Counted from the first letter of the stretch, positions 47,822 to 58,730 are shown. The stretch: DNA of 64,000 bases from Isoetes taiwanensis (GCA_021234155.1 JAJEKV010000146.1:746001-810000); one strand, 5' to 3'. Notes: a model not told the origin generated them from the sequence alone. Numbers and translations are program-made.

Positions 47822-48108
47822 CATTGGGTCCAACACATTTAAATTAAAATCCCCCTTAAACCCCCTTTGGTTTGGGTGCATATTCACACGGGGGGTGACG
47901 TAGGGCAACGAGAGCCCTCATAATTGTATTTTGCACGTATGCCATCAACACCATATAGTATTTCGCTTGAAATCTTATAGTATTTTGCGAATCTTGTTAT
48001 ACAGTATAGCAAATTTTGTACTTGCATACCCCACAAACGAGGAACTTTACGTACGGTGTAGATTAAGGAATAAGGGGTGAATATGCCTATCCAACAGCTC
48101 TCGTTGCT
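47822..48108. mobile_element. MITE family A, copy 3 (right terminus missing)
   Basis: The left inverted repeat is complete (GGTTTGGGTGCATATTCACA then CGGGGGGTGACG), and the interior matches copy 4 at 56.6 kb in the same orientation. The copy stops at CAGCTCTCGTTGCT, exactly where the gypsy LTR resumes; its right inverted repeat is absent. Confidence 0.7.
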
Positions 48109-48141
48109 CGGACTGCCGTATATAGCGCAAGGAGCGTCACA
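48109..48141 (+). repeat. 3' LTR, terminal 33 bp
   Basis: CGGACTGCCGTATATAGCGC... ending CGTCACA, identical to the end of the 5' LTR, followed by GACAA (48142-48146), the second copy of the target duplication. Confidence 0.93.
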
Positions 48142-51100
48142 GACAAACTTAGACAAGAGGACCTTGCCAGCAGCGAGAGGTCGAAGAAGCCGAGTCCGCC
48201 CCCAGCCTTGGGGCGCATGCACTTCCACCAGGCCACCTTAACGACCGCCCCTTCCTCATTGCCTCCCCATACAAAGTTACGCACTATCGAGGAGATTTCC
48301 CGCACCTTGCTTTCTGGCGCCAGGATGATAGAGGCCATATAAATATGAGTCGAACATAGAACGGACTTCGCCACTGTGACCCTGCCAGCCATGGACATCT
48401 TCCCCCTTCTTCCACCAATTAAAGTGCCGACGCAGTCCCACCAGAATGTCCGCTGAGATGTCGATGCCGAACGGGATACCCAAAGCCTAGAGCATGTGCC
48501 CTGCGGCTGCGTTCGCCAAGGGAATTGGGACACGACCACAGGCATGGGGTCAGCTACCGGCCACAATGTCGAGCACTTCGTCCAATTCATGAGGCAGCCA
48601 AGGGCAAGGGAGAATGTATCCAGCAGCTCCTTCCTGTTTAGCAGGTTCCTCTCATCAGCCTGCAGGAAGAAGAACGAATCATCAGCGTACTGACTCCCAA
48701 TCTGCTGCGACCCATCTGCCATCCTCAGCCCCTCCACCACACCCGCCTCTACTGCGGAAGTCAACAACTGCGAGAGGGCCTCTGCAACAATGGTAAAGAG
48801 GAAGGGCGCCAAAGGGCATCCCTGGCGAACTCCACGCCCCACACTAAAGATCGGAGATGACTCGCCGTGACACAGGAGGGTGGCTCTGGCGGACGTTAAC
48901 AGCTTCATAGCCACTGTCGTAAAGCTCTCCCCACATCCAAAGGCTAACATCATCCTTTTCAAGAACGTCCACCGAACACTATCATAGGCCTTTGCGAAGT
49001 CCAACTTCAAGTACACAATCTGCTGACCTGTTCTGCGCGCCCAGTGAATGCCCTCGAATGCGGCTGCTACATTGCTAAGGATCTGCCTGCCTGGAATGAA
49101 GCCAGACTGCGTGGAACTAATAGTCTCTTTCAAGACCACCTGCAGTCTAAGCGAAAGTGCCTTCGCGATAATTTTGTATACTGCCGACAGAAGCGTAATG
49201 GGGCGCCAATCAGAAATGACAGCTAGCTCCTTCACCTTCGGTATCAACGAGATGCAGCCCGTGTTGAGCCTATAGTCCAACGCTTCTGCCTGAAGCAGAT
49301 CTTGATAGGTCTGCAATACCGAGTCCCCCACTCAATCCCAATATTCTTGAAAGAACTCGACCGGAATGCCGTCCAGACCAGGGCACTTATGGGGGGCCAA
49401 GGCATGGCAAGCCTCCTCAAGCTCCTGCTTTGTGAGCGGGCGCTGCAACACCTGCCTCCTATCTGCCGACACCTTGCATGACACTTTACTGAGCACAATC
49501 TCCTCCATCACGTCTGTGTAAGGATATCTCTTTTCCTGAAAAAATCGAGAGAAGTGTTGAAAAGTAGACTGTTTGATGTCCACCGGCGAATTCAGAATAT
49601 GACCATCCGCCAATGCCAGTGACGACATTGAGGCCGCATACTTCTTCTGTCGCGCAGCCCTGAAGAACATTCGAGAATTAGTGTCCCCTTCCCGCAGCCA
49701 GGTGATCCCTGCTTTGACCCTTGCCGGAGCAGCCCTCCTGGATTCATCTGCTGCAATGTGGCGCAAAATCTCATTCTCCCGCACCCCATCAGACGGCTGA
49801 GACCTAAGGGCTTCCAATTCGCGATACATCGCCTCTAACACCTCCCTCTCTTGCCGTGCTCTCTGACTTCCCCATGACTTGGCGAATGCCTTGACCTCAG
49901 CTAGGGCCTGCACCATTCCCGCCATCCCGAAATTATCCCGAAAGGTACGAAACCAGATCTGCTGGCATCCCCAAGAGAAATCAGCATCCTTCAGGTAGGC
50001 GGTGTTTAACTTAAACATAGTGCGGCCCGGCCTGGCTGCAATCGCTTCCTGGAAGATTAATCGAGGAAAATGGTCAGAGACCGCGGTAGACAAAATGTTC
50101 GTCCGCCTGAGCTGAGGCGCCTGGTCCACTGCTAGGGTATTAGCATAGCATCTGTCGTGTTGAGCGTACGCCCGGCCGGCCCCCGCCCACTGATTACACC
50201 ACGTGAATGAAGAGTCGCCTGCCGCCTCTGCCAGATGCAAGGAATCCAGCAACATCACCCACTGCTACCGCTCAAAACCCTGCACGACTTCTGCTCCTCT
50301 GCCACACCTATCATCAATGGACTCGACCATGTTGAAGTCGCCCAACAGCAGCCAAGCCACATCCGCCCCCCAAGGATGCGACCTTATGCCTTAACGACGC
50401 CCACAATGCCCCTCTCTGCCGCGCGCTGTTGTGAGCGTAGACATTCACAATCCCCCACTCGTGCGGACCCTCACGCCACTTGATGATGACCCACCTGCCC
50501 CAACGGTCAGCCATGGTGAAAGTCACCTGCACATGCATCTTCCACGCAATGGCAGTCCCACCCTTAGAGGCCCCAGAGGTGGCAACGCGGCCCGAAATGT
50601 ATTGCGCCCAAACATATCCAGGTGCGAAAGTGTCCCCCAGCGGACACTTATGTTCCTGAAGGCACAAGATATCTAGATCCAACTTACGAACGACCAACGT
50701 CACTCTCGTTCTTTTCGCGGGTGAGGAGCGCACCCCACGAACATTCCAGCTCACGATCTTCTTGTCCATAACTACTACTGAGAAGAAGGATTTTTACGAT
50801 GCTTCTTTTTTCCGCCCGTCTTCTTGGGTAAACCAGGCCCCCGATCGAGTCATATGGAACAAGGGCGGCGGTTTATCTGTGAGTGCAACCTCGGTATCCA
50901 AATCCACCTCATCGCCCACGGCGTGCAGAGCCACCTTATCGGTTCCATCCCCTCAGGAGGCTTGGGTGGATACGCGATCCAGTCGGCGGCTGCACCGGCC
51001 GCTTCCTCAACCGATCCAGAGCCCATCAGGGGGATTGCCGCCGCTTCTGCCCGTTCACGGAAGCATTTGGATGTGAAGCAACACGGGCCACCCGTCTGGA

Positions 51101-52814
51101 GATACCGATCCAGATCCACTCGGCGCGGCGCCGCCCATTTGTTCGTGATAGACCCTTGGCCCGGTCTATCCAGAGACCGGGCCGGTGGGTTTCTTTGGGA
51201 AGGGCCTCCTCCCCGCCGAAGTTTGGGGCCGGAACACAGGGGTCCGAATCCCGGAACCCCCTCCTTGCTTCCGGTGGAGCCCCGATCTTGCGGCGGGCTG
51301 CACTCTGGAAGCGAGCCCGCTGAAGACACGGAGGGCGGGAAACATTCTCGAATCTACGCCCCATTCAACATCCGAGGGCGAAAGTACCCGGTCCTCGCCC
51401 TAATAGTCACTGAGGGAGGCAATGGACTATCTGCAGGTAAAGCCACACAAATCTTAGGCTCCTGAACTATGGAGTGAGCAATATGGCCACCGATCCCATT
51501 GGCAATCGCAATCATGAACTCTGGCAATAACATATCCGTGGGAAGATCCATTACCTGAAACCAACACGGGATCTTCAGGGCCGACAAGGACCGAGCACTC
51601 ATCCCAGGAGTGTAATGATGGTAAATCAGGTAATTCCCCCATATGAGGTCGACCCCTCTCGCTACTATCCTCTCCACTACCGGGGGCGCATCGAACATGA
51701 GGAGGAAGAAATTGTTCCCCAGGAACTTCAAGGACTGAAACTTGGCCGAGATCCCCAAGCCGCTTGAAATGAGCTGCGGCCACGCCAACTCTCCGGTGTC
51801 CGGCCTCGATTATAGTACACCAAAGCAAGCAAGACGAGACTAGATTGGAAATAGACTTGAGGTGCTGGCGATGATCTAAGCTCCACTATGGCAGCCGGAG
51901 GGCCGATGGGGTCCACCTGCAACTCCTTCCTGTTGTGCTGATTCAAGAAGGCCAAAGCCTCCTCCATCCGGTAAGTGTCGGCCGACGCGACGGTGTGCCA
52001 GATCCATTCTGAGAACCGCGGACGTGAGAGCCGACTCCTTTGTATCGTTTCGTCGGCCATACGAGGTCCCGGCCAAGCCCGACTCCATGCCCCTCACCAA
52101 GACGCCTCCCAATTTTGGCTGTCCCCCGTCGGCGGCTTATGTAGATCTTTGTGGCATACCACCACACCCCATGCCCGGAGGCAAACTACACACCGCTCAC
52201 GCCCTTTGCAAAGGGATCCCTAAGCAGCGTAGAGGCGGCGAGTTTGACTGGCAAAAGTTTTGAGTTCTTGTCTCAAGTGGCGGCATGCTGCCGGGACTTC
52301 AAATTCTCGCTTGCCCAAGAACTTATACATCCCCAACGGGACACCTGCGCCAACGCCGCCTCGGCTAAGTACAGAAAGGGTGCTGCGACTTGAGGGGACA
52401 TGTGTCCTCCCTCCATCTCCACGGACCTCCCCGCCTGCACCCCGGCCGGGCCGCACAAAATCCAGAAGAGGGCAGCCCGCTCCCTTCTTGTCTCCGACCT
52501 CCACAGGCCCTTGCCTGTGACCACGGCTGGCCAAGCAAACAATCGAGGGGAGCTTAAGGTCATGCCCCTACCTCTTCTCTCCCCAAAACCCTGCACAACT
52601 CAGTCCGATGGGCACCAGCTTGAAGTGGCCCGCTACCACCCTCCGCTACTGCATCAAGTGAAGAACTGACCAAGTCCGGCACTAGGGCAACCGGATCTGT
52701 GGGCAACACAAACCCCAGCCCAGCCGGCCGGCCATGTGGCCCTGGAGCTGTCGAGATCCTCTCCACTCCAACCATCTCACCTGCAAGAGAATCTGGTGAT
52801 AGCACCAGCCCCAT
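48142..52814 (-). mobile_element. LINE-2, 5' part (ORF1, endonuclease, RT)
   Basis: An L1-type LINE read on the minus strand. ORF1 lies within 52814-50850; its best segment (51788-51354) is a DUF4283-type domain (LGNNFFLLMFDAPPVVERIV, YHHYTPGMSARSLSALKIP, VMDLPTDMLLPEF), the nucleic-acid-binding gag-like part. ORF2 starts at 50769: endonuclease KIVSWNVRGVRSSPAKR, LCLQEHK, HEWGIVNVYAHN, AVSDHFPRL. RT at 49990-48180: KCPGLDGIPVEFFQEYW, LNTGCISLIPKVKELA, LDFAKAYDSVRWTFLKRM, VRQGCPLAPFLFTIVAEALS, catalytic QYADDSF, SMAGRVTVAKSVL. Breaks: frameshift near 50350, TAG near 50275, TGA at 49332 (Trp expected), frameshift near 48175. The 3' part continues at 34987. Confidence 0.92.
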
Positions 52815-53740
52815 TAACTAATTATACCCTAATTAGCATAATTAGGTTAGGTTAATTACTCCTTAATTTTATTAGCATAGCTAATAAAATCCATTTTAAG
52901 TGAATATAAGTTATCCCCTACTGACCCTTAATGGTTTAATCAAATACTAGTCACGTGTCATGGTATACATACGTATACCGTATAAATACCTGGAACGTCA
53001 CACTCGTCAGGGAAACCTTCGCCTGGTAACCCCCAGGGGTGCAACTGAATGCAGGTCGAGCCTGCGACAAATTCCAGCGGTCGACCTGAGATCAGACCGG
53101 CCCAATCGGCCGATTCTGCACCGAATCTGGTTGCTGGGTGATGCCAAGGAGAGGAAGCAGATCAAGGACGCAATCTATAGCCGATGGGTTTTCCAAGGCG
53201 GCAACAGTGGCAACAACAGCCTGAGAACAATATACCAACATCAAGAGAAAAGAGCAGAAAAAACCAGAGCAGAGAAGGCGGCTTGGCATGAAGGACAGAA
53301 CAATCAACAAGCACGATACTACAAAGAACATGAGCAGAGGACAAAAAAGCAAGCTCCACTTGGTTTTGTGATCGGGTCTTCAAGAGCACCACGATCCATA
53401 AGGAGTGGTATCCATGAGCCCAATCCATCTTAAAAAACTAGAGAAAAAAGTACCTGAATGAGAGAATAAGCAGGAGGGAAACTCTGGAACAAACAGAATT
53501 CAGCTCAGAGAAAATGCCGATGAGGAATGTTAGCAAGCAACAGGGGTATATAGCAGACAGAGCCAGCGAAAGCCAGCGCCATAGAAGGCTTAGACTATAG
53601 AAGGATTGTCATCCAAAATGGCGCGTCACAAAATCAGACGTCCCTTTCTCTAGAATGGCATTAGAGAGAAGGGGCATTAGAGAGTGGGGCATTATCGCAG
53701 TCCCACAAAATGCAAAATGCAATATATGGGTTGTATGAAA
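52815..53740 (+). other. Region after LINE-2: AT-rich segment and unrecognised frame
   Basis: 52815-52930 is AT-rich with repeated TTAGCATA-type words. At about 52950-53003 the reverse complement reads TGTGACGTTCC then TATTTATACGGTATACG, resembling the start of the gypsy LTR, but no LTR body follows. A plus-strand frame 52960-53433 (157 aa), rich in Lys/Arg/Gln towards its end, is unrecognised and has no supporting evidence beyond openness. Confidence 0.35.
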
Positions 53741-53749
53741 TGGTTACCA

Positions 53750-55250
53750 CATGAATGCCTCCATCATGCTACCCTATCAATAGTAGTATGGAAGTGTTCC
53801 AGATATGTCCATTGTCCCCCAGGCCTGTTGATTACATCACTAGGCACTATATACAGATGATGTGGACTTTCTAGCTCACACTCCAACAATTATGCAGCAA
53901 TATTTGGATGCATTGAGCACTTTCTGTGATGGACCCATGAGAAATCGCTCGAGGGATCTTAGTAATGTGCTTGTGGGGCATTCTTGGGACACTGATATAA
54001 ATGGATAGAAGCGACTACTCATAAACATCTAGACGATTTTGCCCAGTTGGTTAAGGGCATGTCGATTAGGAACGTTATATTCAGTATCAGGGCAAATCTC
54101 GAGTTCGAGTCTCCATGTATGCCTATATGTCTGACGCCCATCCTGTAAAGGTACTGGTACTGGAGTATTGTAAAGGTTCTTGATGGTATTATGATGCTCG
54201 AGGACGAGCATAGGTCTAGCGAGAGAGATTGTGATGGGTCCATGAGAGACCGCTCGAGAGATACTAATGTGCTTGAGGGGGATTTCTGAGACATGACTAC
54301 TCATAAACGTCTAAATAGTTTTGCCCAATTGGTTAAGGGCATGTTAGTTAGGAATATTACACTTTTTGTCAGAAAACTAGAATGCGGGTCAACTTGGCAA
54401 AGGCCAAGGTACTCATATTATCTTCTAGGCAACATAAACATCATCACTTCACGTATCCGAGTCAAAACACAGAGGTGGTACAAACATACAAATACCTTGG
54501 AGTAGAGTTCACTAACACCACATACTATGTCATTTGTATCCAACAACGAGTAATGGTAGGTTGGAAGACACTTTATACCAGGCAGAACAATTGCCACGAA
54601 GGGGAGCTCTGTGATTGGTTCCATTGGACACACTTATTCAGGGTCTTTTGGTGGAACCAATTCTTCTATATAGAATGGAAGTACGAGGGCTGGTGGTATC
54701 CCTTACTATGTAGAAAGATTTGAAGCGGATCCAAGAAGTCTTTCTTACTCGAGCTCTTGGAGTCAAATCCACAGTTCCATACCCAATTGTCTTCAAAGAA
54801 ACTGGATCCTTGCCTCTACAGCATATTGCTTTGGAGGGGCACATACTTTATTTCCAATAGGTGGTGAAAATGGGAGATACCCTTCCTTTGAATCTGGCCT
54901 ATACACTGGCAATGGATCCACAATGTCTTAAAGCTTGTTGGAAGGAAAACATGCAGGTTGGTTCATCAGCTGGAGTGCCCAGGAACTGTGATGTGTATAG
55001 ATCCAGAATAATGAAGATCACCACTTAAAACCATACATTGAGACATGCTTCATTGGTAAGCTTTGGGTTGCCAATGCTTTGAAAAGCCCAAAGCATCACA
55101 CTACAGAAGCCATATTAATCCCACACTTCCTTATGGCCCACAACAGTGCCAATTATCACATTTTTTCATAAAGAGACGTAGAACAATTGTGCCTATTCAT
55201 ACAAATGTACATTGCTTCAGAATTGAAACATGCAAATAGGGACGTGAGCA
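53750..55250 (+). mobile_element. LINE fragment (clade B), RT interrupted by a TRIM
   Basis: Same LINE lineage as 31438-32640. The catalytic loop DDVDFLA lies near 53860, then QQYLDALSTF up to 53922, where a 437-bp TRIM intervenes. After it FCQKTRMRVNLAKAKVLI and VVQTYKYLGVEFTN continue, then FRVFWWNQFFYIEWKYEGWW. At 54760-54950 VKSTVPYPIVF, GSLPLQHIAL and LAYTLAMDPQCLKACW parallel the 31.9-32.1 kb copy. Stops and shifts are numerous. No tail found. 55250-55710 holds nothing I recognise. Confidence 0.75.
53925..54361 (+). mobile_element. TRIM (terminal-repeat retrotransposon in miniature)
   Basis: Two direct terminal repeats, 53925-54083 (159 bp) and 54230-54361 (132 bp), both start TGTGATGG and end in CA. 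They share CTCATAAACNTCTA and TTGGTTAAGGGCATG. After the first, GTATCAGGGC resembles the initiator tRNA-Met primer site; before the second, a purine-rich AGCGAGAGAGAT acts as polypurine tract. The 146-bp interior codes for nothing. Target duplication: CTTTC at 53920-53924, CTTTT at 54362-54366. Excising the element with one copy restores the LINE RT frame. Confidence 0.85.
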
Positions 55251-55713
55251 GCGTAAAAACGTGATATGTATATGTTTTCAAATGGGAACCAGAAGATTAA
55301 AGCCACTCTTTTCAGATTTGCCCAGGGTTTTGCGACTATTCGAGCACGGCATGTTGACCTAATTATGCCTAATCAGCCACTACATTTGTTCTTGCAGGCA
55401 TCTGTAGTAATGGCATTATCATCCTTTATGCCGAAGTTATCGACAAACAAAATGGAATAAGTCATGCACCATCACATTGATATGTTAAATGTACAGTTTC
55501 TCATCGAATCCATTACTGTTAAAGGTTTTTCCCTGGAAAACCCTTCACGGGAGGTAATCCTAGGCAGTAATGGACTTGTCATGCTCTCTTTCTTGTATCG
55601 TGTCACATAGACATGGTCTCCGTGGACGATAAAATTCAATTCAAAATCATAAATACAATCCACTTCAAATGCTCCCCTATCAAGGTTGGCAGCTCAAAAT
55701 TTTTTAAAAGCCC

Positions 55714-55860
55714 CTAATATATAGCACAATAATAGGGGGTTACTTTTACATTTTTACACTTTTTTTTACATGGTTTTTCTATGATTTCGTTGCTGTATTC
55801 GTGCAGGTGTACTAATCAGTATTTCTAGAGTGCACTCTTTCCGAGCCGCTATTTTGAATA
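55714..55860. repeat. ~150-bp dispersed module (partner 46693-46840)
   Basis: Shared features with 46693-46840: ATATAGCAYAATAAYAGGGG at the left, a T-rich stretch, TTTCTATGATTTCGT, and TCTAGAGTGCAC then GAGCC near the right. Homology fades after 55860. In both places a MITE family A copy lies roughly 0.8-1 kb downstream. Confidence 0.65.
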
Positions 55861-55979
55861 AGAAAAGCAATCAGACGATCCACACACATCAGAGTTTTCT
55901 TTTTATTAGGGCTTGTCGGACACAAAATGAGTTTATTGTATTAGGGCTTGACGGGCATAACCGTGCTTTTGATGGTGAG

Positions 55980-56620
55980 GGAGGGGTGAGGCAAGGGCTT
56001 GGAGCGACCACAAAAGCAGGATCCCACAGCTTCAAGGTTTGTTCTGTAATCCTTTTTCCTTCAGCTAAGCCTATTTCCTTTTTGTTGCACAACCTGGGTG
56101 TTATGATTCTTTGAGGCTGAACACCATATTTGATTCAATTTCTATAACAATAGAAGGGGTTGTAGATGGTCCCAAGAGCCCCATGAAAAGCAAAATTCCG
56201 GCAGAGGGAAATGGGTCGACGAGCTATTGCAGAAGACTAGAGCAAAGAATAAGGCCACAGGTCTGGCGGGATTCAAAGCAACAGGGTCATGCATGGCAGA
56301 AGTATCCAAGGAGTCCAGGCCAAATAAAGACCGCTAAAATAATAGAAGAAAGGGATGATGTTGGTATGGATTCAGACAATTTTTCTGATCCCGACATGGA
56401 AAAGGCTGAAACCAGGGATCTAGAATTTTGTGCAGACTGCAGGGTTTTGTGCAAGATTAGCCCGCCCTTCCTTGATCGCTATCTTTTTATTTCATGTGCA
56501 GTATCCGACAGCTTATCGGGAAATCCTTTTGTTGCTCTGGTTGTGTGCTCCCAAAATTATCGAAGCCCATGTGTATGAGCAAATGGGCTACCAAATCTGC
56601 CTGCCAACCTCAAATCCGGT
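55980..56620 (+). other. Unrecognised open segment
   Basis: Overlapping plus-strand frames at 56111-56578 (155 aa) and 56430-56687 (85 aa). The first has an exon-like composition (charged, DVGMDSDNFSDPDMEKAE); the second reads FHVQYPTAYREILLLLWLC. I recognise neither. Position between a dispersed module and a MITE fits a captured gene fragment, but that is a guess. Confidence 0.3.
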
Positions 56621-56629
56621 CTACATGAG

Positions 56630-56926
56630 TGCATATTCACACGGGGGGTTATGTAGGGCAGCAAGAGCCCCTAAAAACTTAGTATAAAATTAACACTATA
56701 AAGTACATTCCCTCAAACCTTATAGTATTTTGCAAACCTCAATATACAACATACAAAAACTTGTACAAACATATCCCACAAACGAGGATCGCTACGTACG
56801 GTCCAGATCGAGGAATAAAGGGCAAGTATGCCATCTGACAGCTCTCGGTGCCCGAAGTAAAACCCTGTGTGAATATGCACCCAAACCAAAGGGGATACCA
56901 GGGGGGTTTTAATTTAAAATTGTTGG
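56630..56926. mobile_element. MITE family A, copy 4
   Basis: The right inverted repeat is complete (TGTGAATATGCACCCAAACC to AATTTAAAATTGTTGG); the left starts within the repeat at TGCATATTCACACGGGGGGT, lacking about 45 bp. The interior matches copy 3. Sequence to about 56980 (TTAATTAATGTCAATGGTAG) also recurs, inverted, beside copy 3, so this subfamily may have longer ends. 56981-57626 holds no gene I recognise. Confidence 0.75.
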
Positions 56927-57626
56927 ATGTTAATTAATGTCAATGGTAGTTATTTATTGGTTGTTATATTATAAAAAAAATACCTCTACATTCCTTGGTA
57001 TTTGCCAAAATACCTCTCTGTTTGCAAAGATTGCTGAATTGTCCCTAATTTGAGGCGGATGAGTAAGCAACGCTGACCTTGCATACCTTCTTTCTGATTC
57101 TGCATAACTTTAATGATTACGCACTTCTAAGATCATAACAAATTAACATTATGTGCCTTCAGGAAATAAATGATTCAACAATTGATTTATGCGAATGGGC
57201 TTCGGGTCTAATTTCTTATTAGCATAAAGATATTTTAGCTTTAGGGTTTTTTGAAGTGTCTAATGAAGCCAATATTTGATAGATCGAATGTCAAGTGGAG
57301 GAATTTTGAAGGGACGTTTGAATCAAAACATCTCTTCCTATCTATATGGAAGTGTCAATATGGAGTAAGCTATATGGTCTTCTGTTGTAGCAAAGTCAAT
57401 TGGATCGTATTTCACAATTCTCAACCCATCGCGTTTGCTCCGTATTCATCGATTGTTGCCCCAAATTAGGGGCACTTTGTGAAAATACAAGGGCTTTTTT
57501 GCAAATACCAAGAAATACAGGAGTATATTTAAAATTTTCCCTTTATTTTACAATTGTAAACCATAGTTACTTGGCAGCTATTTTTAGAGATGCTAGGTAG
57601 AAGTTAGAACTCAATGCTTTGGTGAG

Positions 57627-57808
57627 CGGGCGTGGTATTTATCAACCACCGTCATGTTTGAACCAAAAAAAATACACGAGGTTTTTGTGGACTTAACCAA
57701 TTTTTTAGTGAGTGTCATGTTAAAACCACATTGAGAGAAAAAATGCACGGAGTTTTTTCCAGTTCATGCTGGTTCAAACATGACGGTGGTTGATAAATAC
57801 CACGATTG
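57627..57808. mobile_element. Small hairpin MITE, 9-bp target duplication
   Basis: Perfect 34-bp inverted arms at 57631-57664 (CGTGGTATTTATCAACCACC...) and 57771-57804, around a 106-bp non-coding spacer. Flanked by TTTGGTGAG at 57618-57626 and 57809-57817. Nine-base duplication suggests Mutator-type mobilisation. The first four bases do not pair with the last four except the outermost. Confidence 0.85.
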
Positions 57809-57817
57809 TTTGGTGAG

Positions 57818-58730
57818 GTGCGAAGTCTACCATAAGCCTATGATAACATTTGCCTAGGAAAAGTTGGTGAATTTGTCTCATCATGCATTTCTGGACGGAA
57901 AGAGAGTCAATAACACAAAATGGCCTTGAGGCAAAGGGCCAGTTAAAGTTTTACTTTTTGAAATCTCGCATTATAAATGCATCTTTTTGAGTCTTCTAGT
58001 GGACTTTTTTTTATGGGAAATTCTCACCAAAATGGACCATTGACAAATCCAAAACCTTGGTAGGCCTAATGATATTAAACCTGCATTAATAACGTGCAAA
58101 ACTTTGGCCCAGAAGTTTGGACCACTACCTAGGTGTACCAAACATTTGGTACACGCAACTTTCCTTAACGGAGAAGAGCTGAGCTCGATCAGTCCAGCAT
58201 TTTCTTCGGAGCTCCGCCATATCTAAGGGGCTTGGGCTTTATTGGTCCCAAAATATTTGTTTTTCTAGCTTAAGGATCTGTGGACCGAACCCTCAAAGCT
58301 TAGCGATTTCGCTTCAGATCTTGTAGCTGATCTGGATCCGAGATTCAAGAAAATTTTCCCACTTTGAAGCTTCGCTTGAGGTTTGATTCTTTTTTCTGCG
58401 TTTTATTTAAGAGTGTGGATGCAATTTAGGGTCGCGATTGGGCCGCTCTTCCTTCAGAGGTGGAGCGAGCGTCAAATTCTGCGCATTTCGGAGGTGGGCA
58501 GTCTAAACCTGCCATTGAATCTGTTAAATCGGTTGTTTCTGCGTAAGGGTCCTGATTATGCCGTCCAGCAGAATGTCTTTTATTTAGGGCGCAGCTTTTC
58601 GCCTTTTGTAAAATTATAAGATCTACATGAAATCCACAGTCGAACCCGCATTGCAAAGAACTTTTACATCAAGCAGATATCTGGTGTAAAAAAACACAAG
58701 AAATGTGATTCTACTACAAGTACCAACGGA
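57818..58730 (+). promoter_or_regulatory. Upstream region of the PP2A B' gene
   Basis: Presumed promoter and 5' untranslated region. No clear TATA box. The sequence becomes less AT-rich and CTTCGCTT/GATCTG-rich from about 58170 to 58400, as in plant 5' leaders. From 58621 a stop-free frame without ATG (ending [12 protein letters not shown]) leads into the ATG at 58731. Confidence 0.35.

Larger units (their letters stand above)
46693..48108. mobile_element. 1.4-kb composite insertion inside the 3' LTR
   Basis: It starts with a ~150-bp module (ATGTAGCATAATAACAGGGG onward) shared with 55714-55860. It contains a 58-bp tandem repeat (46847-47020) and a short ACCAACACATAACAACC array (about 47745-47820), and ends with MITE family A copy 3 (about 47822-48108). 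No target duplication flanks it and 26 bp of LTR are lost. No convincing coding sequence; 47249-47464 (71 aa) is unrecognised. Confidence 0.7.
34988..48141 (+). mobile_element. Ty3/gypsy LTR retrotransposon (chromovirus-like), degenerate
   Basis: A complete but inactive element inserted in LINE-2. Parts in order: 5' LTR 34988-36541, primer site 36543-36554, poorly coding leader/gag region 36555-41750, RT 41755-42771, RNase H 42779-43060, integrase about 43190-44130, chromodomain-like tail 44300-44470, polypurine tract 45195-45207, 3' LTR 45208-46692 plus 48109-48141. Removing a 1.4-kb insertion from the 3' LTR leaves about 11.7 kb. LTRs begin (T/C)GTGACG and end CGTCACA, a 7-bp inverted terminus. 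Order RT-RH-IN with a C-terminal chromodomain-like segment indicates Ty3/gypsy. Many stops and frameshifts interrupt pol. Confidence 0.93.

Noticed and set aside
50762-52669. Many open frames on the plus strand opposite LINE-2
   Set aside because: GC-rich shadows of LINE-2 ORF1 and endonuclease; the minus strand has the recognisable domains.
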